Assembly (NCBI RefSeq): GCF_023898315.1
Contig: NC_064621.1
Location: forward strand, 14,320,501-14,384,500
Source: Schistocerca nitens
Lineage: Eukaryota; Arthropoda; Insecta; Orthoptera; Acrididae
Length of the DNA: 64,000 bases
Direction: 5' to 3'
Position numbers and translations under genes: made by a program. Below the pieces are notes generated by a model, which was given only the letters and a program-made list of their open reading frames with translations, had not been told where the DNA came from and did not search any database. This document shows positions 37,201 to 49,227 of the stretch, one piece after another (the stretch's first letter is position 1; each line of letters opens with the position of its first letter).

Positions 37201-40200
37201 GAGTACAAAAATGTTTCCTTTGTAAGAAATCACAATAATGAATATAAATTTGATGTTTTATTTCTAGTGTACTGTAGTTCAGAGAATTTGAAAATATGAA
37301 ATGAACCTGAAACTGAAAGTTCATATTTATAACACATGCAAAATTAATTTATGAAACTGTTTCCACTCAAATGGCTGCATTTCCATTCCAGACTACATGC
37401 TTGTTCAAATAGCGACAAAACAGAATTTTCATTCATATTTGTGCTTTTCAACATAAGTTTAAATTTGAGGTTTACTTATGTTACTGTTCTATTAAATTAA
37501 TTACTTTAGCTGATTTTGAATGAAGTTCTATTCTTCAAGCAATATTTCTGTTTCAATATTACCACTGTAAATTGAATTATATTGCATATCAGTTATGTGT
37601 AAATTTAATTCCATTAAAATTGCGAAAATAAAAAAAATGAGAAAAACTAATATGGGAGAGTTCACTAAAACAATATGGGTTGTTGGGAAATTAAATTAAA
37701 CAATATAGTCTGTTGAAGTACTCTGGTGTGTACTATCAAAATTTTCCATAATTCTGTTTCTTTATCACTAGAATTAACCAATTTCTCTAATTTCTCTGCA
37801 GGTCATCTGAATCCATGTAAGAAGGCACAGGGTACAATTAAAAAAGAAAGGAAAGAAAGAAAGAAAGAAAGAAAACTATTGGGCTTGCAAAAGTATAACA
37901 GATACCTCTGTATCACATTCAGCATTTGTAAAAACATGATTTTCTGGAACTATGTGATTAATTTATATCAGCTGATATAATCTGATAGCAATACAAAGAT
38001 TTTGTACTTAAAATGTGTCATTCAAATATCTCTGCACACATTATTTGCTGTCTGAATAAAAGATAAGTATACTTTGCTTTTTGGCCCCATTTTGTACTTG
38101 TAAACAAGTATTTAACACAAACTTTACTCATAGCATGATTACAAAAAGTAGTCTAGAATTCTATGTAGTGTATGCCTCAGGAGAAAAACTGAAATGTATT
38201 TGTGGTACCAAAGTGGAAACAAGATTAACAGGTTAGCAGCAGGACTCAAAGGATCAATGACAACTTCGAGTGACCAGGCAATTATATTTAAATAAAGATA
38301 ACCTACTGGCATGAATGGCAAATAATATGTGTAAAATTTGTTAAAGATGTCTGACTACCTGCATCCTTCAAGTGTTCCCATCAGAGGCATCTAGCATCTT
38401 CCTATCAAATCTATTTCTTTTAATAATCATAAGTACTAAATTATCTGACTGAATATTTTTGTGAACTAGAAACTAAAACTAAGCACACGACAATTAATCT
38501 TGTAAATGGGAAGGTCTCAGTGCATTACATATGTTTCTCTTCCGAAAGCTTTAATGGTTTGCTGTACTTGTTGCAAACATATTTCAACATGTTTCACAAT
38601 TATAAGCTGATGCCCTGTAGGCAAAACTGCATCTCTTTACAAAGGTAGTTCATGAACCCACTTTTTAACTGTAAATGGAACACAGATGTAATGCAGATAA
38701 AACCACAGGAAATTTGTGTATAATCCATAATACTAGCAAAATATGCACATACTCTATGAAATTATTTAATAATATTTCTCTTATGAAATAAACTGAACTT
38801 ACAAAAAAGTATTTTGTGCACATGAACTGAGATAGTCATGTAGACAGAAAAATTCATTACTTTCTCCAGAGTCTGAAAATGTGACATATAAAAATAGTTA
38901 TCTTCAAGATTCAATGTGCTTACAAACTGCTACAACACCTTCAGTAATCTATATGGCAGTAACAAAGCATGACAAAGGTAGGAAACAATGCAATAAACAT
39001 TATTATGGGATGTTTTCAACTGGTGTTTCACTACCACCCAGACAACATTTTTGTATATAGTTATAACAAACAATGCAGCAGAATTTTGTTTTAGTTTCTT
39101 GTTCACATATACTGTGTAGGCACAAGTATTTATGTTAAGGAGATTATGCAAATGATGATACAACAAATGAAATTATTTTAACTGAAAGATCAAAGTCTGA
39201 TTACATAAACATGTCATTCTCATCAGCCTTTTTATTGCAGAAAACTTCTTACAACAAAAATTTCTCTTCAAAGCTGCATCACATATATCACTTCTATGTA
39301 ATTGTAGAATTATAACTTCATTGTGTTATTAGTAATGATATTATGTTGCTTTTTATCAATACAACCAAACCGAAAATGAACATTTTCCTTATACTGCTCA
39401 AGGCTTAGATTTTATTTACAAGCATTCATAGTCAGTAAACAATTGCATCATACTCAGTAACATCACTGTAACAAAAATAAAGTGATCCATGACTGCTGCT
39501 TTATAATTTCTGATGAGGATAACAGAATACGTAAATCATTTGTGACAGAGTTTTTATCAGTGATCTAATTTTTATGTACATGCATACGCACATGAGCATA
39601 CATTTTTCTTTAAAAAGCTATTACTGTGTTATGGAAGATAAAGAGAGAAATAGAGATCTTAAGTGGTCGATATGACCTGTCAAAGAGGCTGGAAGGCAGG
39701 TAGCCTCAAAAATATCACAGTGAAATAGTTGGATACCAGTGTTCTGAAGCAAAGAGAACATGAAATATTTTAACAATGTCTCACATGGAACTTAATGAGG
39801 GGGCACATTATTGGTGCTTTGTTGGAGCATTTAGAATAATAAAATGCAGTTTCATTCAAGACAAAATGCAAAAGTTTTTCAAAAAAGCACATCTTGTCTT
39901 TGGAGTCTATGTATACATTGTAACCATTGGTCTAGTTATGAAAATGTGAGGAGAGCACATGGGTAACTGAGACAATGTGTCCTTGAAGCACATTAACATC
40001 ACTTGGTCACAATTTCCATTCACTGAACAAAGTCTTTTCAAGCCATGTACATCGCCAAACATTTAACAATAGCACATATGTGTATTGCTGAAAACTTTTG
40101 ACAGTTCCTGTGATTAGAGAAATTCAGAATATGGTCTTGTATGTTGCTTGAGCCAGCACAACAAGCATTTTTTGGGATAAATTTTATTACTTTTTTGTTT

Positions 40201-40546
40201 AAAAGATAATTTGTAAATGAAATACAAAAGCTGTTTCATTTTCTTCATTTCTGTAATTATATTATGTGCGATTCCTTTTGTAAAAACTTCTGCTATTGCA
40301 GTTTCCTCCTTTCGATTAGCAATCACATGGAATGGTGTTGGTTTTTCCAAATCTTTATACTGTCTCTTTATTTATTTATTTTTTGTGATCAATGGTAATT
40401 TGTACCAGCTCACTTAAAGCCATAGTTACCTAACAAACTTCACTACACACACATTTCACTCCACATTTCTTCTGCTTTATTGTGGCAAATATTGCCGGAC
40501 GGTGGAAGAGTCATTTCCATTCACTAACCTATCAATCACAGGACTC
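31266..40546 (-). other. Transposon-poor AT-rich block downstream of unc-13 (possible long 3' UTR)
   Basis: Over 9 kb I find no credible protein-coding gene and no recognised mobile element, in contrast to both sides. On the minus strand it follows the unc-13 stop codon directly. AATAAA signals on that strand occur soon after the stop (about 40367-40382) and again far downstream (about 32158-32167 and 31448-31453). Either a short 3' UTR plus intergenic DNA, or a long neuronal-type 3' UTR, would fit. The sequence alone does not decide. Confidence 0.45.
37841..37874 (+). repeat. (AAAG)n microsatellite
   Basis: A run of GAAA units lies inside the AT-rich block. Confidence 0.95.
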
Positions 40547-41089
40547 TCACGTTGGGTTCGGTAAAGGATTTTCCGTCCGGACATCAGACTTCAGTTTGAC
40601 AAATTCTTTTGCTACTTCATCATTTGTTCGCTGAGATAATATTCTCAAAATTGTCCAACCTGTTTCATCCATCTGTATCCTTTTCCCTAGTGAGAGCCAA
40701 CATGCACATGAACCCTGCTCCACAATGTCTTTGAGCTGCATTACAGCTACACCAACTAAACGATCTTCCCGAGCAAAACAGTAGTCTTTGATGCATATGT
40801 GAAGTTCAAAGTAATCCAGCTGCTCTTCATTTCCAATAATGCTGTAAAAAATAAATGTGTTCAACAATGAACTGAAACAAGTGAACAAAATTATGAAAAA
40901 TGTCAATTTCAAAGTGTAATACTTACAAATGAAAAGTTTCATTGTACTTTGGAGACCAGTTGTTTGATTTAGATTTGGTTGCATGCTTTCGTTTTTTATC
41001 AGCTAAATGAGGTCCAATGAGATTAACTTCCACAAATGGCCGGAACATTCCCGTTACTGTGGGCCACTTTAAGTCATTGGCTGCCACCA
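40547..41089 (-). CDS. unc-13: unc-13 (Munc13) synaptic vesicle priming protein, last two coding exons
   Basis: Exon 41089-40927 encodes [19 protein letters not shown] and later [13 protein letters not shown]. Exon 40841-40547 encodes [51 protein letters not shown] and [12 protein letters not shown], then a stop. This is the C-terminal C2C domain and tail of UNC-13, very close to my recollection of the Drosophila and mammalian proteins. The protein primes synaptic vesicles by acting on syntaxin/SNARE assembly at the active zone. The 85-bp intron (40842-40926) has GTAAGT at its donor and TTTTTACAG at its acceptor. The split codon TT|C joins in phase, and an acceptor CACAG precedes 41089. The upstream exon is not visible up to 64 kb, so a long intron is likely. 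Confidence 0.96.
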
Positions 41090-41934
41090 CTGTGAAGTAA
41101 TAAATGTTCGAATTACAACTTGTAATGGAAGGAGCAAAAGTGAAGAGAAAAAGACATGAGAGTGGTGGGAAATGTGGAGGGGAGATTGGCTGAGGGCTGT
41201 TAGAGAGAGGCAGTTAGGAAAAGGACAGGAATGTGGTGTTGGTGAGCTCACACTGACATTTGTGTGTGCACTTGAGGACTGGGTTGGGATAGGGCAGCAG
41301 AACGGAGGAAGGGAATGACAGAAGAGGAGCATAAGTGAAGTGAGGCTGTGAAAAAAAGAGTGCAGGTGAGTGTGGGACAGGGCCTAGTGGAGGCTGATAC
41401 TAATGGGAAATGGGATCAAAGTATGAATTGTATGGACGATTTCCCTCTACTTAATTCAGAGAAGATAGTATGGAAGAGAGGGGGAGGGATGGAACAGATG
41501 AAACAAGCTGTGAAGCAACCATTGCAGTTGAGTACATTGTGCTCAGCATTGCGTTCCACTACTAGGTTGTCAGCTCACCTCTCTATCACAGTTATACTCT
41601 GATTTTAGGTATCATCATTAAATAGTCACGAAAATGTGACTGATGTCATTAAACAATTAATATTTCACATATTAACTGAAAGTAATTTATTATAAAACAA
41701 GTAGCACTAAAAGATCATGTAGACAGTTTTGAACCAAACATAATTTTTCAGTATAAAAATTGTAAGACTAATAAAAATACAGATATCTCAGTCATACAAT
41801 AAAAATGTCCTATATGTGTCAGATCTCTTATTGCAATTACTATGGTGTGTTGAGTACATCAACATTTCTTTCCCATTGGCATTATGATCAGAAAAGTATG
41901 AGAGGTAGTCAGAAAGCTTTAATTATAACCTTCA
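41090..41934 (-). other. unc-13 intron sequence, no recognised feature
   Basis: The stretch begins with the CACAG splice acceptor at its left edge (minus strand). A GA-rich purine stretch lies at about 41130-41350. I see no exon or repeat family. Confidence 0.6.
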
Positions 41935-41938
41935 TTAA

Positions 41939-44318
41939 CCTTTAACTGCTGACGTGTAGTCTGTGAGACCACGTGTGTTTTCCAATACGTGATTTAAATA
42001 CTTTCCTGCGATCACTATCAAGCTGCCGTTTCAGTAGCTTCTGAGAAGTGCAAGACGACTCATGTAACTGTGAGTGAAACAGTTTTTCCACTAGACAGGT
42101 GAGTTAGAACTAATTAAATGTTGACGGAGGTCTGTCAGACTGCACGTCAGCGTTAGTGTAAAAACAAAGGGGTTACTTTGTCATTCTTCTTTATAGGTAT
42201 TGTACACATAAATAAATTGACGTAGCCGGTCCGTCTGGCAGTAAAAGGTCAAAAAATGACCAACAGCAACACATATGTGTTACTAATGAACATTTTGAAA
42301 CAATTGTGCAACGTTGGTTAGAGGAAACCAAAGATTCGGACTTCAGTGTTGTGGGACAGACCCCAGACAACTCTGAGAACAAAGAAATAATCTCTGACAA
42401 TGATATAGAAATGGTTGTTTCAGAAAAGGAAGAGGAAGACCTAGATCCCGTACAAAGAATTTAAAATAGTTTTTATGGCAAGAACTGGTACAAGTGGTCG
42501 AAAAATCCACCGAACAGATCAGTTAAAACTCTTGCACACAATATTATTGTAAAATCACCCTCTTGCAAGTTGCCTAAAAATGAAAACCATGATCCTCTTT
42601 CCATTCGGTGCAAGTTGGTAGATACTGAAATGATTAATGAAATTTTGAAATGGATGAATGAAAAACTAGCTGCTTATAAAAATAAATTCTTACGTGAAAA
42701 TCAGCCTGAACTCGGTGAATTAGACTCTATAGAACTGAGAGCATTGTTTGGTATATTTTTCTATTTGGCAGTTTTCAAATAAAATCATGAAAATTCTGAC
42801 TACATTTTTGCATCTGATGGTTCTGGCCATGAAATTTTCAGGTGTATTATGAGCAAAAATAGATTTCTTGTACTACTGCACTGTTTACAATTCGACAATG
42901 CAACAGACAGGAGTGAAAGATTGTTGAGTGATAAGCTTGCAGCTGTATTGTTCATATTTGAAAAATTTGTTTCCAATTCCCAAAGCTTGTACAATTTAGG
43001 AGAAAGTGTTCAGTACATGCCACAAAAACCTGCCAAATACACCATCAAAACTATGAGTATGTGTGACAGCAAAATGAGCTACTTCTACAATGTATACGTC
43101 TGAAGAAGAATAATTTTTGGTACCAACTCAATCTGTTATCCACTTATGTAAGCCAATTTATGGCTCAATCACAATGTTACTGCTGACAATTGGTTTTCAT
43201 TTATTGAGTTGGTCAATTATTTGATAAATAAGGACCTTACGTATGTTGGAACCATGAAAAAAAAAAAAAAAAAAAAAGAAAGAAAAAGAATTACCTAATG
43301 AATCTCTTCCAAACAAAAACTGTGAAGAAGGGTCTGTGTTATTTGGTTTCATGGGTACAAAAATGTTATGTTCATATGTGCCTAAAAAAAAAAGTGGTGT
43401 TAGTTTCATCAATACACCATTCTAATGAAATAGGTAGACATACAAACAAACCTGAAATTATTGCCTATTACAGTTCCACAGAGGGAGGTGTGGATGAGCT
43501 CAACAAGGAATGCGAAATTTACTCGACGAGCCGAAGGACAGGACAATGGCCAATGGCAATTTTGTACACAATTTCCGATCTGAGTGGGGTAAATGCGTAT
43601 GTGATCTACAACACACAATTTACCACCAAGCCAATAGATAGAGGAGTTTTTCTGAAAATACTAGCACAAGCTTTAGCATTGCCTCAAATGAAATGACGTG
43701 CTGTGAACAGCAAGTGGTCATGGGAATTAACAGCGACCATCATCAGAGTTCTTTGACCCGATGCACCGGAAGAACAAGCACCAGACCCTGAAGAAGGAGG
43801 TATAAATAGGCGAGCCTGCTACACCTGCCCTTCAAAACTAAAGAGAAAAATGGGTTATTCGTGTAACTCGTACAAAAAGGCTATTTGTCTACAATGTGCA
43901 ACATTTGCATGTAAAAATTGCAGCTAATGTTGTGTTATAGCAATTTTTTTATTATTATAAGACTGAAATAAGTCATTAGCATGTTAAGTTACTCAGAGTG
44001 CCTTATAATTTATTGTTTTAAACAGTGTTTGGTAAAATAAAAAAAATTGTAGTTTTTTTAATTCTTATTTCGTTGCTCCTTCTCCGCTCATGTTTGTAAC
44101 ACACAATCATGGAATATATCAAAAAACCTTTATAAACAGTATGTTTCACAAGTAAATTTACATGCCTTTCAATTCTTATACATGTATTTCGAGTATTTAT
44201 ATATATAAAAATAAAAAAACACATAGAATTGTTGCCTGTACAATGCCAACAATGCAGTGGTCTGAGAGACCGCACGTCAGCGGTAGTGTGACAAGATCGG
44301 CATGTCGTCAGATAAAGG
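41939..44318 (+). mobile_element. Decayed piggyBac transposon
   Basis: TTAA stands at both borders (41935-41938 and 44319-44322), the exact piggyBac target. The ends are short inverted repeats (CCTTTAACTG and CCTTTATCTG). Further in is a longer inverted pair, GCTGACGTGTAGTCTGTGAG on the left and, reversed, GCTGACGTGCGGTCTCTCAG on the right. It carries a broken piggyBac transposase on the plus strand. It most likely sits inside the unc-13 intron. Confidence 0.88.
42250..43927 (+). pseudogene. Broken piggyBac transposase
   Basis: Recognisable blocks in order: an acidic N-terminus (about 42290-42460), LDSIELRALFGIFFYLAVFK (42720-42780), MSKNRFLVLLHCLQFD (42849-42900), MCDSKMSYFYNVYV (about 43062-43102, first catalytic Asp region), TADNWFSFIELVNYL (about 43183-43227, second Asp), STEGGVDELNKECE (about 43473-43515, third Asp) and a C-terminal Cys-rich finger (CYTCPS, then CLQCATFACKNC) ending at 43927. 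Stops (near 42463, 42781, 43102, 43694 and 43753), frame changes and a long A run at 43257-43277 inside the coding region show that it is dead. Confidence 0.85.
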
Positions 44319-44399
44319 TTAAATAAAGTTACATACTTGCAACCATGGTAAACACTGAAATCACCATACCATAGCACCATAGTATGCTGCTAGGGGAAT

Positions 44400-45295
44400 T
44401 AGAACAAAATGACACTGTACACATAAAGTAGAGTACCATGAGGCATCTAGTTTTTTGCATTTCAAGCGGAACAACACTGTAACAATCAACACTGAGTTGG
44501 CAGAAGTGTACAGCCACAATGCTCCAGCATATGATGCTGTGATAAGGTGATGGAGGCACTGCCAGTATGGTCAAATATGTCTGAATGATGGCAAACATAG
44601 TGGTAGACCAACTCTCTGTGAAGAACTAAGGATTGCAAGAGAATTGGTGCTCGAAGATCAGTACACCATAATCAAGGTGACAGTGGAAAAGTGAAAATCT
44701 TTTATCAGTTTTCAACATCTTTCCCTACATTTTGAATGTGAGAAAGGGCACTGCATGTTGGTCTCCACATCTGCTCACACCCATTCCAAAAGCCTCCTGA
44801 ACATAGGTGGCAGCTAAAGTGTTGCAGCTGCCCCAGGTCAATTCAGATAATTTCTTCACACAGCCATGGATGTGTGGTGGGGACAAAACATCACACAGGC
44901 ATCAACTGACATCAGCTGATGAAGTTATGGGAGGCTATCAGAATGAAGTTTTCTTTCCATGTCAAGGCCTCGGTTTATTTCCTCACACATGCTACTTCTA
45001 TCAAATTTTGCTCCCCCTTCCCCCCTTCCAAATTCCTATATTTTTCTGGCATGGCATCAAGAGTGATTTCTTCCTCTTTTGTCAGATGGCATTTCCAAAG
45101 TGATGATGAAGTGATTTTCACGGTGGAATGATTTCCTAACAGCCAAAATGCAGACAACCAATTCATCCATCATTTACAAAAAATAAATTGTTTCATTTAA
45201 GGATGAATATGTGGGTAAGGCCTAACGCTATTACCAAGGTTTGTGGCTGCAGCTTGAATTTTTTGAGATCATAATCAAAATTTTGTGACCATCCC
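44400..45295 (+). mobile_element. Mariner-like relic
   Basis: Scattered plus-strand remains resemble mariner transposase. One lies near 44580-44610, where GKHSGRPTLCEELRIAREL fits the hinge after the HTH domain. Another is FQSDDEVIFTVE near 45095-45130, followed by NSQNAD, which fits the C-terminus. The right edge ATTTTGTGACCATCCCTTATA (about 45281-45301) could be a terminal repeat next to TA. I do not find its partner on the left. Many stops and frame changes make this an old copy. Confidence 0.42.
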
Positions 45296-46140
45296 TTATA
45301 TGTAGACATTTCTTCAATAAATATGAAGTAAGACGTAGTAACTGTGCATTATAAGGTGAAAAATCCTTGGAACATATCCAGTGTTAGATTTGAAAAATTG
45401 AAAAATGAACATGCTCTTTTAATAAATTATTTGCATGACTATCAACTGTCCTGTGCTTCCTCTACACAGCACATGGTGTTTTCAGAAGTCTGATTTTTAA
45501 CTGATGGCAGCTGTGATCAAATCATACATGAGTGATGGAAACATGCAAAGATATGATTTTTAAGGTTGAAATAATTAAGGTGTTGCAATGTGATGATGAC
45601 AGGTTAAAAATAGGTAAACACATAGTTGTGGAAACTATAATGTTTCACGCTGCAAGACAATCAGCATATAGTATACAAAATATAACCAATATAGTGGATC
45701 CATTTGACAATACAGAAGCTAATTCTCTTATTTTGCAACAGAAGTATGAAAATGGACTTTGAGGAGTAAATTCAAGAGGAACAATGAACTGTCCACCAAC
45801 TGTACAAAAACTAATACAATGGAAGGAGTGAACATTTTTGGGATTAGTCATACACAAAAAATTCAAAACATATTTCAGACTCTGCTAAATGGATTTTGTC
45901 TGGCTCTGCTACTGTTAAGGAACTGATCTGTAACTTAATAATAACTGAAAGATTTTTTTCCTTGTACTAAAACCATGTAATATATCCTGCAATGAAACCA
46001 TGGTTTTATTAAAAATCTGCTTGTCATATTCAGGTTTCTGTAGTTTGAAAATATAACACCCATGAACTTGCCACTGCACTGAGATAAGATTTGTTGAACT
46101 GATTATGTCTATATGGGCAACGCTTTTACTTAATGAGCAA
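45296..46140. other. Unassigned AT-rich intronic DNA
   Basis: No recognised gene or repeat is seen. A short open frame at 45532-45762 has no family resemblance that I can name. Confidence 0.5.
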
Positions 46141-46335
46141 TAGAGGCATGATTTGTCGTAGTGAAGTACATGCAGAAGTGAAGCAGTGCGAGTGAGTCCC
46201 GCCTTGGTAGCCCAGTTGAGAGAGCACTGACTCCTGCTCTGATACACGGTTTTAATCTGACAGGAAGTTTTAAAAGAGTGAATACTCTGGCACAGAATGG
46301 AAGATTAATTCTGGAGGTGAGTCCTCCTCCCAATT
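46141..46335 (+). mobile_element. tRNA-like SINE-type repeat, degenerate
   Basis: CGCCTTGGTAGCCCAGTTGA (about 46200-46219) followed by GAGAGCACTGACTCC resembles a tRNA 5' half with an A box. The part that would contain the anticodon arm and B box is shortened. A tail ACACGGTTTTAATCTGACAG follows. I recall an orthopteran repeat family with this head and tail. It is not a functional tRNA: the cloverleaf cannot be completed. Confidence 0.5.
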
Positions 46336-47240
46336 CCTTCCACTAACAAAAATTGGTGAAGTGTTAACTACAACAGGATTTGATCTAAAAATAATAAGTC
46401 ATGGCAAATACTAAATGACCAAGTGGAAGCTCATTTCACTCTTAATGTATGTAACTGAGTAGATTTTCATAGGGCTTACATCATAATAACATCATTATGC
46501 ATTTAAAAATTGGAGACCTAGTTGAAAAAATTATCAGCAAACACTGTGATAAGAAAATGCTTAAAGGTGTGTTGGCTTAAAAACAGAAACAGTTAATTTT
46601 ACCTCCATGCTTATGAATAAGGAATCAAAGGATTTGAAAGCACATGCACTATAGTTTACTCCTCAGTAAAATGACACAACATTTTCACTGCCCTCAGTAA
46701 TATTTCTTTGAGAGTTGCTGCTCAGAATATATAGAGCTCAATTTGTTAAACATCAAAACATGTTGTACCTCTATATATAAAATAAACTCTTCATGCCTTA
46801 ATAAATCATTGGCTCAGAATGAAAAACTTGTATCTCAAAAATAAAACAAAAATATTTTTCTTGCATTATTAGGCTGGAAACCTTGTATTTCAACAATTAG
46901 TGAGCAAATGATAGGTAACGGGCTACATGCTGCACTCTAGTGAGGAAAACCACAAATACTGTTTAGGCAACCATGACAACGTGAGAAAACCAGGCATAAT
47001 TTTTCTGAGATACAAAGTTTTCACTATAAGCCAACAAAATGCACAATACAGCTGAATAATCTAAAAACAGAAAAATTGTGCAAGAAAGTAGGACATCAAT
47101 AAAGATTTAAGAAACTTATTAATCTATTTTGCTTTAATGAACGTGCAAAATAAAAATAAACTCAACTTAAATTTTGATAAATATTCAAGAGCAATAGTAT
47201 CTGCTGAAACAAATATATGTAACAATGGAAGGAGCTAAGT
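46336..47240. other. Unassigned AT-rich intronic DNA
   Basis: No open frame or repeat family stands out. Confidence 0.5.
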
Positions 47241-47485
47241 GACATATATAGTGATGATGTTGATGAGGTCCCATACTTTGAGGAGCGTAGGGGACGATGT
47301 GGTAGACCCGCACTCCGTACTAGGCAAGGTCCTTCCTGTGACTGTAATGGGGATGGATGATGATGATGATGCAGATGACACAACAACACCCGGTCATCTC
47401 GAGGCAGGAAAAATCCCTGACCTCATTAGGAATCAAACCCGGGACCCCATGTGTGGGAAGAGAGAACACTACCACAGGACATATA
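47241..47485 (-). mobile_element. SINE-type repeat with internal (ATC)n
   Basis: On the minus strand a B-box-like GGTTTGATTCC (about 47431-47441) is followed by GACCGGGTGTTGTTGTGTCA, a short run of ATC repeats, then a body ending ACGCTCCTCAAAGTATGGGA and CCTCATCA. This head-body order fits a tRNA-derived SINE that I recognise from orthopteran sequence. The A box is not clear, and target duplications are not visible. Confidence 0.55.
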
Positions 47486-47489
47486 TAGT

Positions 47490-49176
47490 AAAGCTCTCTA
47501 AGATAATGACCACAGAACCATTAATCATAAAACATTATGATAACATCATGAAAAACCCACAGATTATACATAAGATTATTAATAACTATTTCACTAGTTT
47601 TATCGACCAGCCAACCCATATTATAGATGCACAGGTTGAGGCCCCATGTCACCTCACTCAATGTATGAAGTCAGAAATGGTGGTGGTGAATGAGCAGGAA
47701 GTATGCAAGGTGATAATCATGCTGATGAAAAAAATTTCATCTGGCTAGGATGCCATACCCAGTGTGACTGATAAGGTATGTTTAAAACAAATCTGAAAAC
47801 TTATGCAATTAACTGCAGCAATAGAGAAATCACATGTATATCCAGCTGTTCACAAAATCAGTGGTGTGAAACCAATGTTCAAAATGGGATGTAAGGAAGA
47901 TGTCTCTAACTGATGACCAGTATCACTAATTCCCACATTTATTATGATATTATAAAGTAAAATTCTGTCACAGCTTAGTTGTCATTTTACACACCACAAA
48001 TTGCTTATAGATTCTCAGCATGGTTTTAGAAAAGAGGTAAGCACAATCACAGCAGTTACACAGTTCTTCCATGACGTATAATGTCTGTTGGATTAGAGGA
48101 TGCAAACAGTAGGTATATTTTAGCACATGATGACAAAAGCATTTGATACAGCAAACCACATGTTACTTCTAGAAAGCACTGAATTCATATCATATTGGGG
48201 ATCCTTCTACACATTTTATAGCAACATACCTATTGAATTGTAAGCAATGCTTAACTTGAAATACAAATTAGATGAAAAAATTATAAATTTCAATCCACCA
48301 GTGAAACAGTAATACAAGGTGTACCTCAGGCCCCAATCCTTGGTCCCTTTCTCATCCTTAGGAACAACCCATTATCTCCCATATTAGATGCAGATGACAC
48401 CTCAGTCTTATTCTGTGGTGGAGATTACAAGGAGCTAGAATCTTCTGCTGCTAGTGGGATTAACAGTACTTATGAAGTATGTCAACAATCAGGGCCTCAA
48501 GGTGAATGTTATCAAATCTCTGTTATTGGCATTTAAAACAATTATCACCAAACAAATGTACATAATGTATGTAAGACTGCAGCAACAGAAACTGGTAGCT
48601 GTAAATTTCTGGGCGCATATGTCAATGAAAATCTGTGGTGGACAAATAACATTAACTTTGAATGTGGAAAAGTCAATAGTGGCTTATATCCCCTTAGCCA
48701 GGTCATGAAGAAAGTTCCTAGCAGCTGACATCCAATTAAGAAGAATATTGCTATTACAGAAATGAGCAGTAAGACTTATATGTGGAACAAACCATAGAGT
48801 CATGCTGTGAAATGTTCATACAGCACAAATACTTACAATATATTTGTTATAACGATTTAAATTACTTACATTTTGTGTAAGTCGACTAACTGCAAGTACT
48901 GAAGTGATGTAGATGATCACAATGTCAAAACAAAATGTAACTACTTATAGAACAGAATGAAATTAAAAATAGCAGATCAAAGCTCATAAATCAATGGTTT
49001 GTTTTGGTTTAACAAACTACCAAATCATCTAAGAACATGAAAGGGAATTGACTACATCACAAAATTAAAATCTATTCTGGTACAGAAATCTTTATTATTG
49101 TTCAAAGAATTGAGACGCAGCTTGTAATTATGTAAATGTAACACATTTTGTAAATATAATTAATGTCACATTAATG
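47490..49176 (+). mobile_element. Old LINE relic (Jockey-superfamily RT)
   Basis: Plus-strand remnants of RT occur in order: DSQHGFRKEVSTITAV (about 48014-48061), AFDTANHMLLLEST (about 48140-48180), a worn LGPF-type box near 48335, and AVRLICGTNH (about 48767-48797). Stops and frame changes are frequent. The 3' UTR reaches 49176, is interrupted by a complete RTE copy, and resumes at 52439 (GTCTGCAAAAGCCATC) to about 52500. Confidence 0.6.
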
Positions 49177-49184
49177 TTTCTGAT

Positions 49185-49227
49185 CCTCCCCCCCCATGAA
49201 CCATGGAACTTGCCGTTGGTGGGGAGG
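49185..49227 (+). promoter_or_regulatory. Candidate structured RNA at the 5' end of RTE copy 4
   Basis: The first seven bases CCTCCCC can pair with GGGGAGG at 49221-49227. Inside that stem, CCATG-AAC-CATGG (49194-49206) forms a hairpin, and AAC/GTT (49207-49217) can form a small second one. The outer stem starts at the first base of the element, which recalls the layout of HDV-like self-cleaving ribozymes known at 5' ends of several non-LTR elements. Function is inference. Confidence 0.35.

Noticed and set aside
31311-40417. Short open frames in the AT-rich block
   Set aside because: All are 60-100 codons, low in complexity, without family resemblance or splice context; expected by chance in AT-rich DNA.
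41069-41332. A Ser/Pro-rich frame overlapping the upstream unc-13 exon
   Set aside because: It comes from a purine-rich stretch read on the minus strand and crosses a good splice acceptor; the exon is read in another frame.
45532-45762. Possible small gene in the intron
   Set aside because: It is 76 codons with no motif, no neighbours of the same family and no visible promoter or splice signals.
46196-46230. A tRNA gene suggested by GGTAGCCCAGTTGAGAGAGC
   Set aside because: Only the 5' half is tRNA-like, and the anticodon and T-arm parts are missing; it fits a worn SINE-type repeat.
47240-47410. A small Asp-rich protein with repeated D residues
   Set aside because: The Asp run comes from a GAT microsatellite inside a SINE-type repeat, with no other support for coding.
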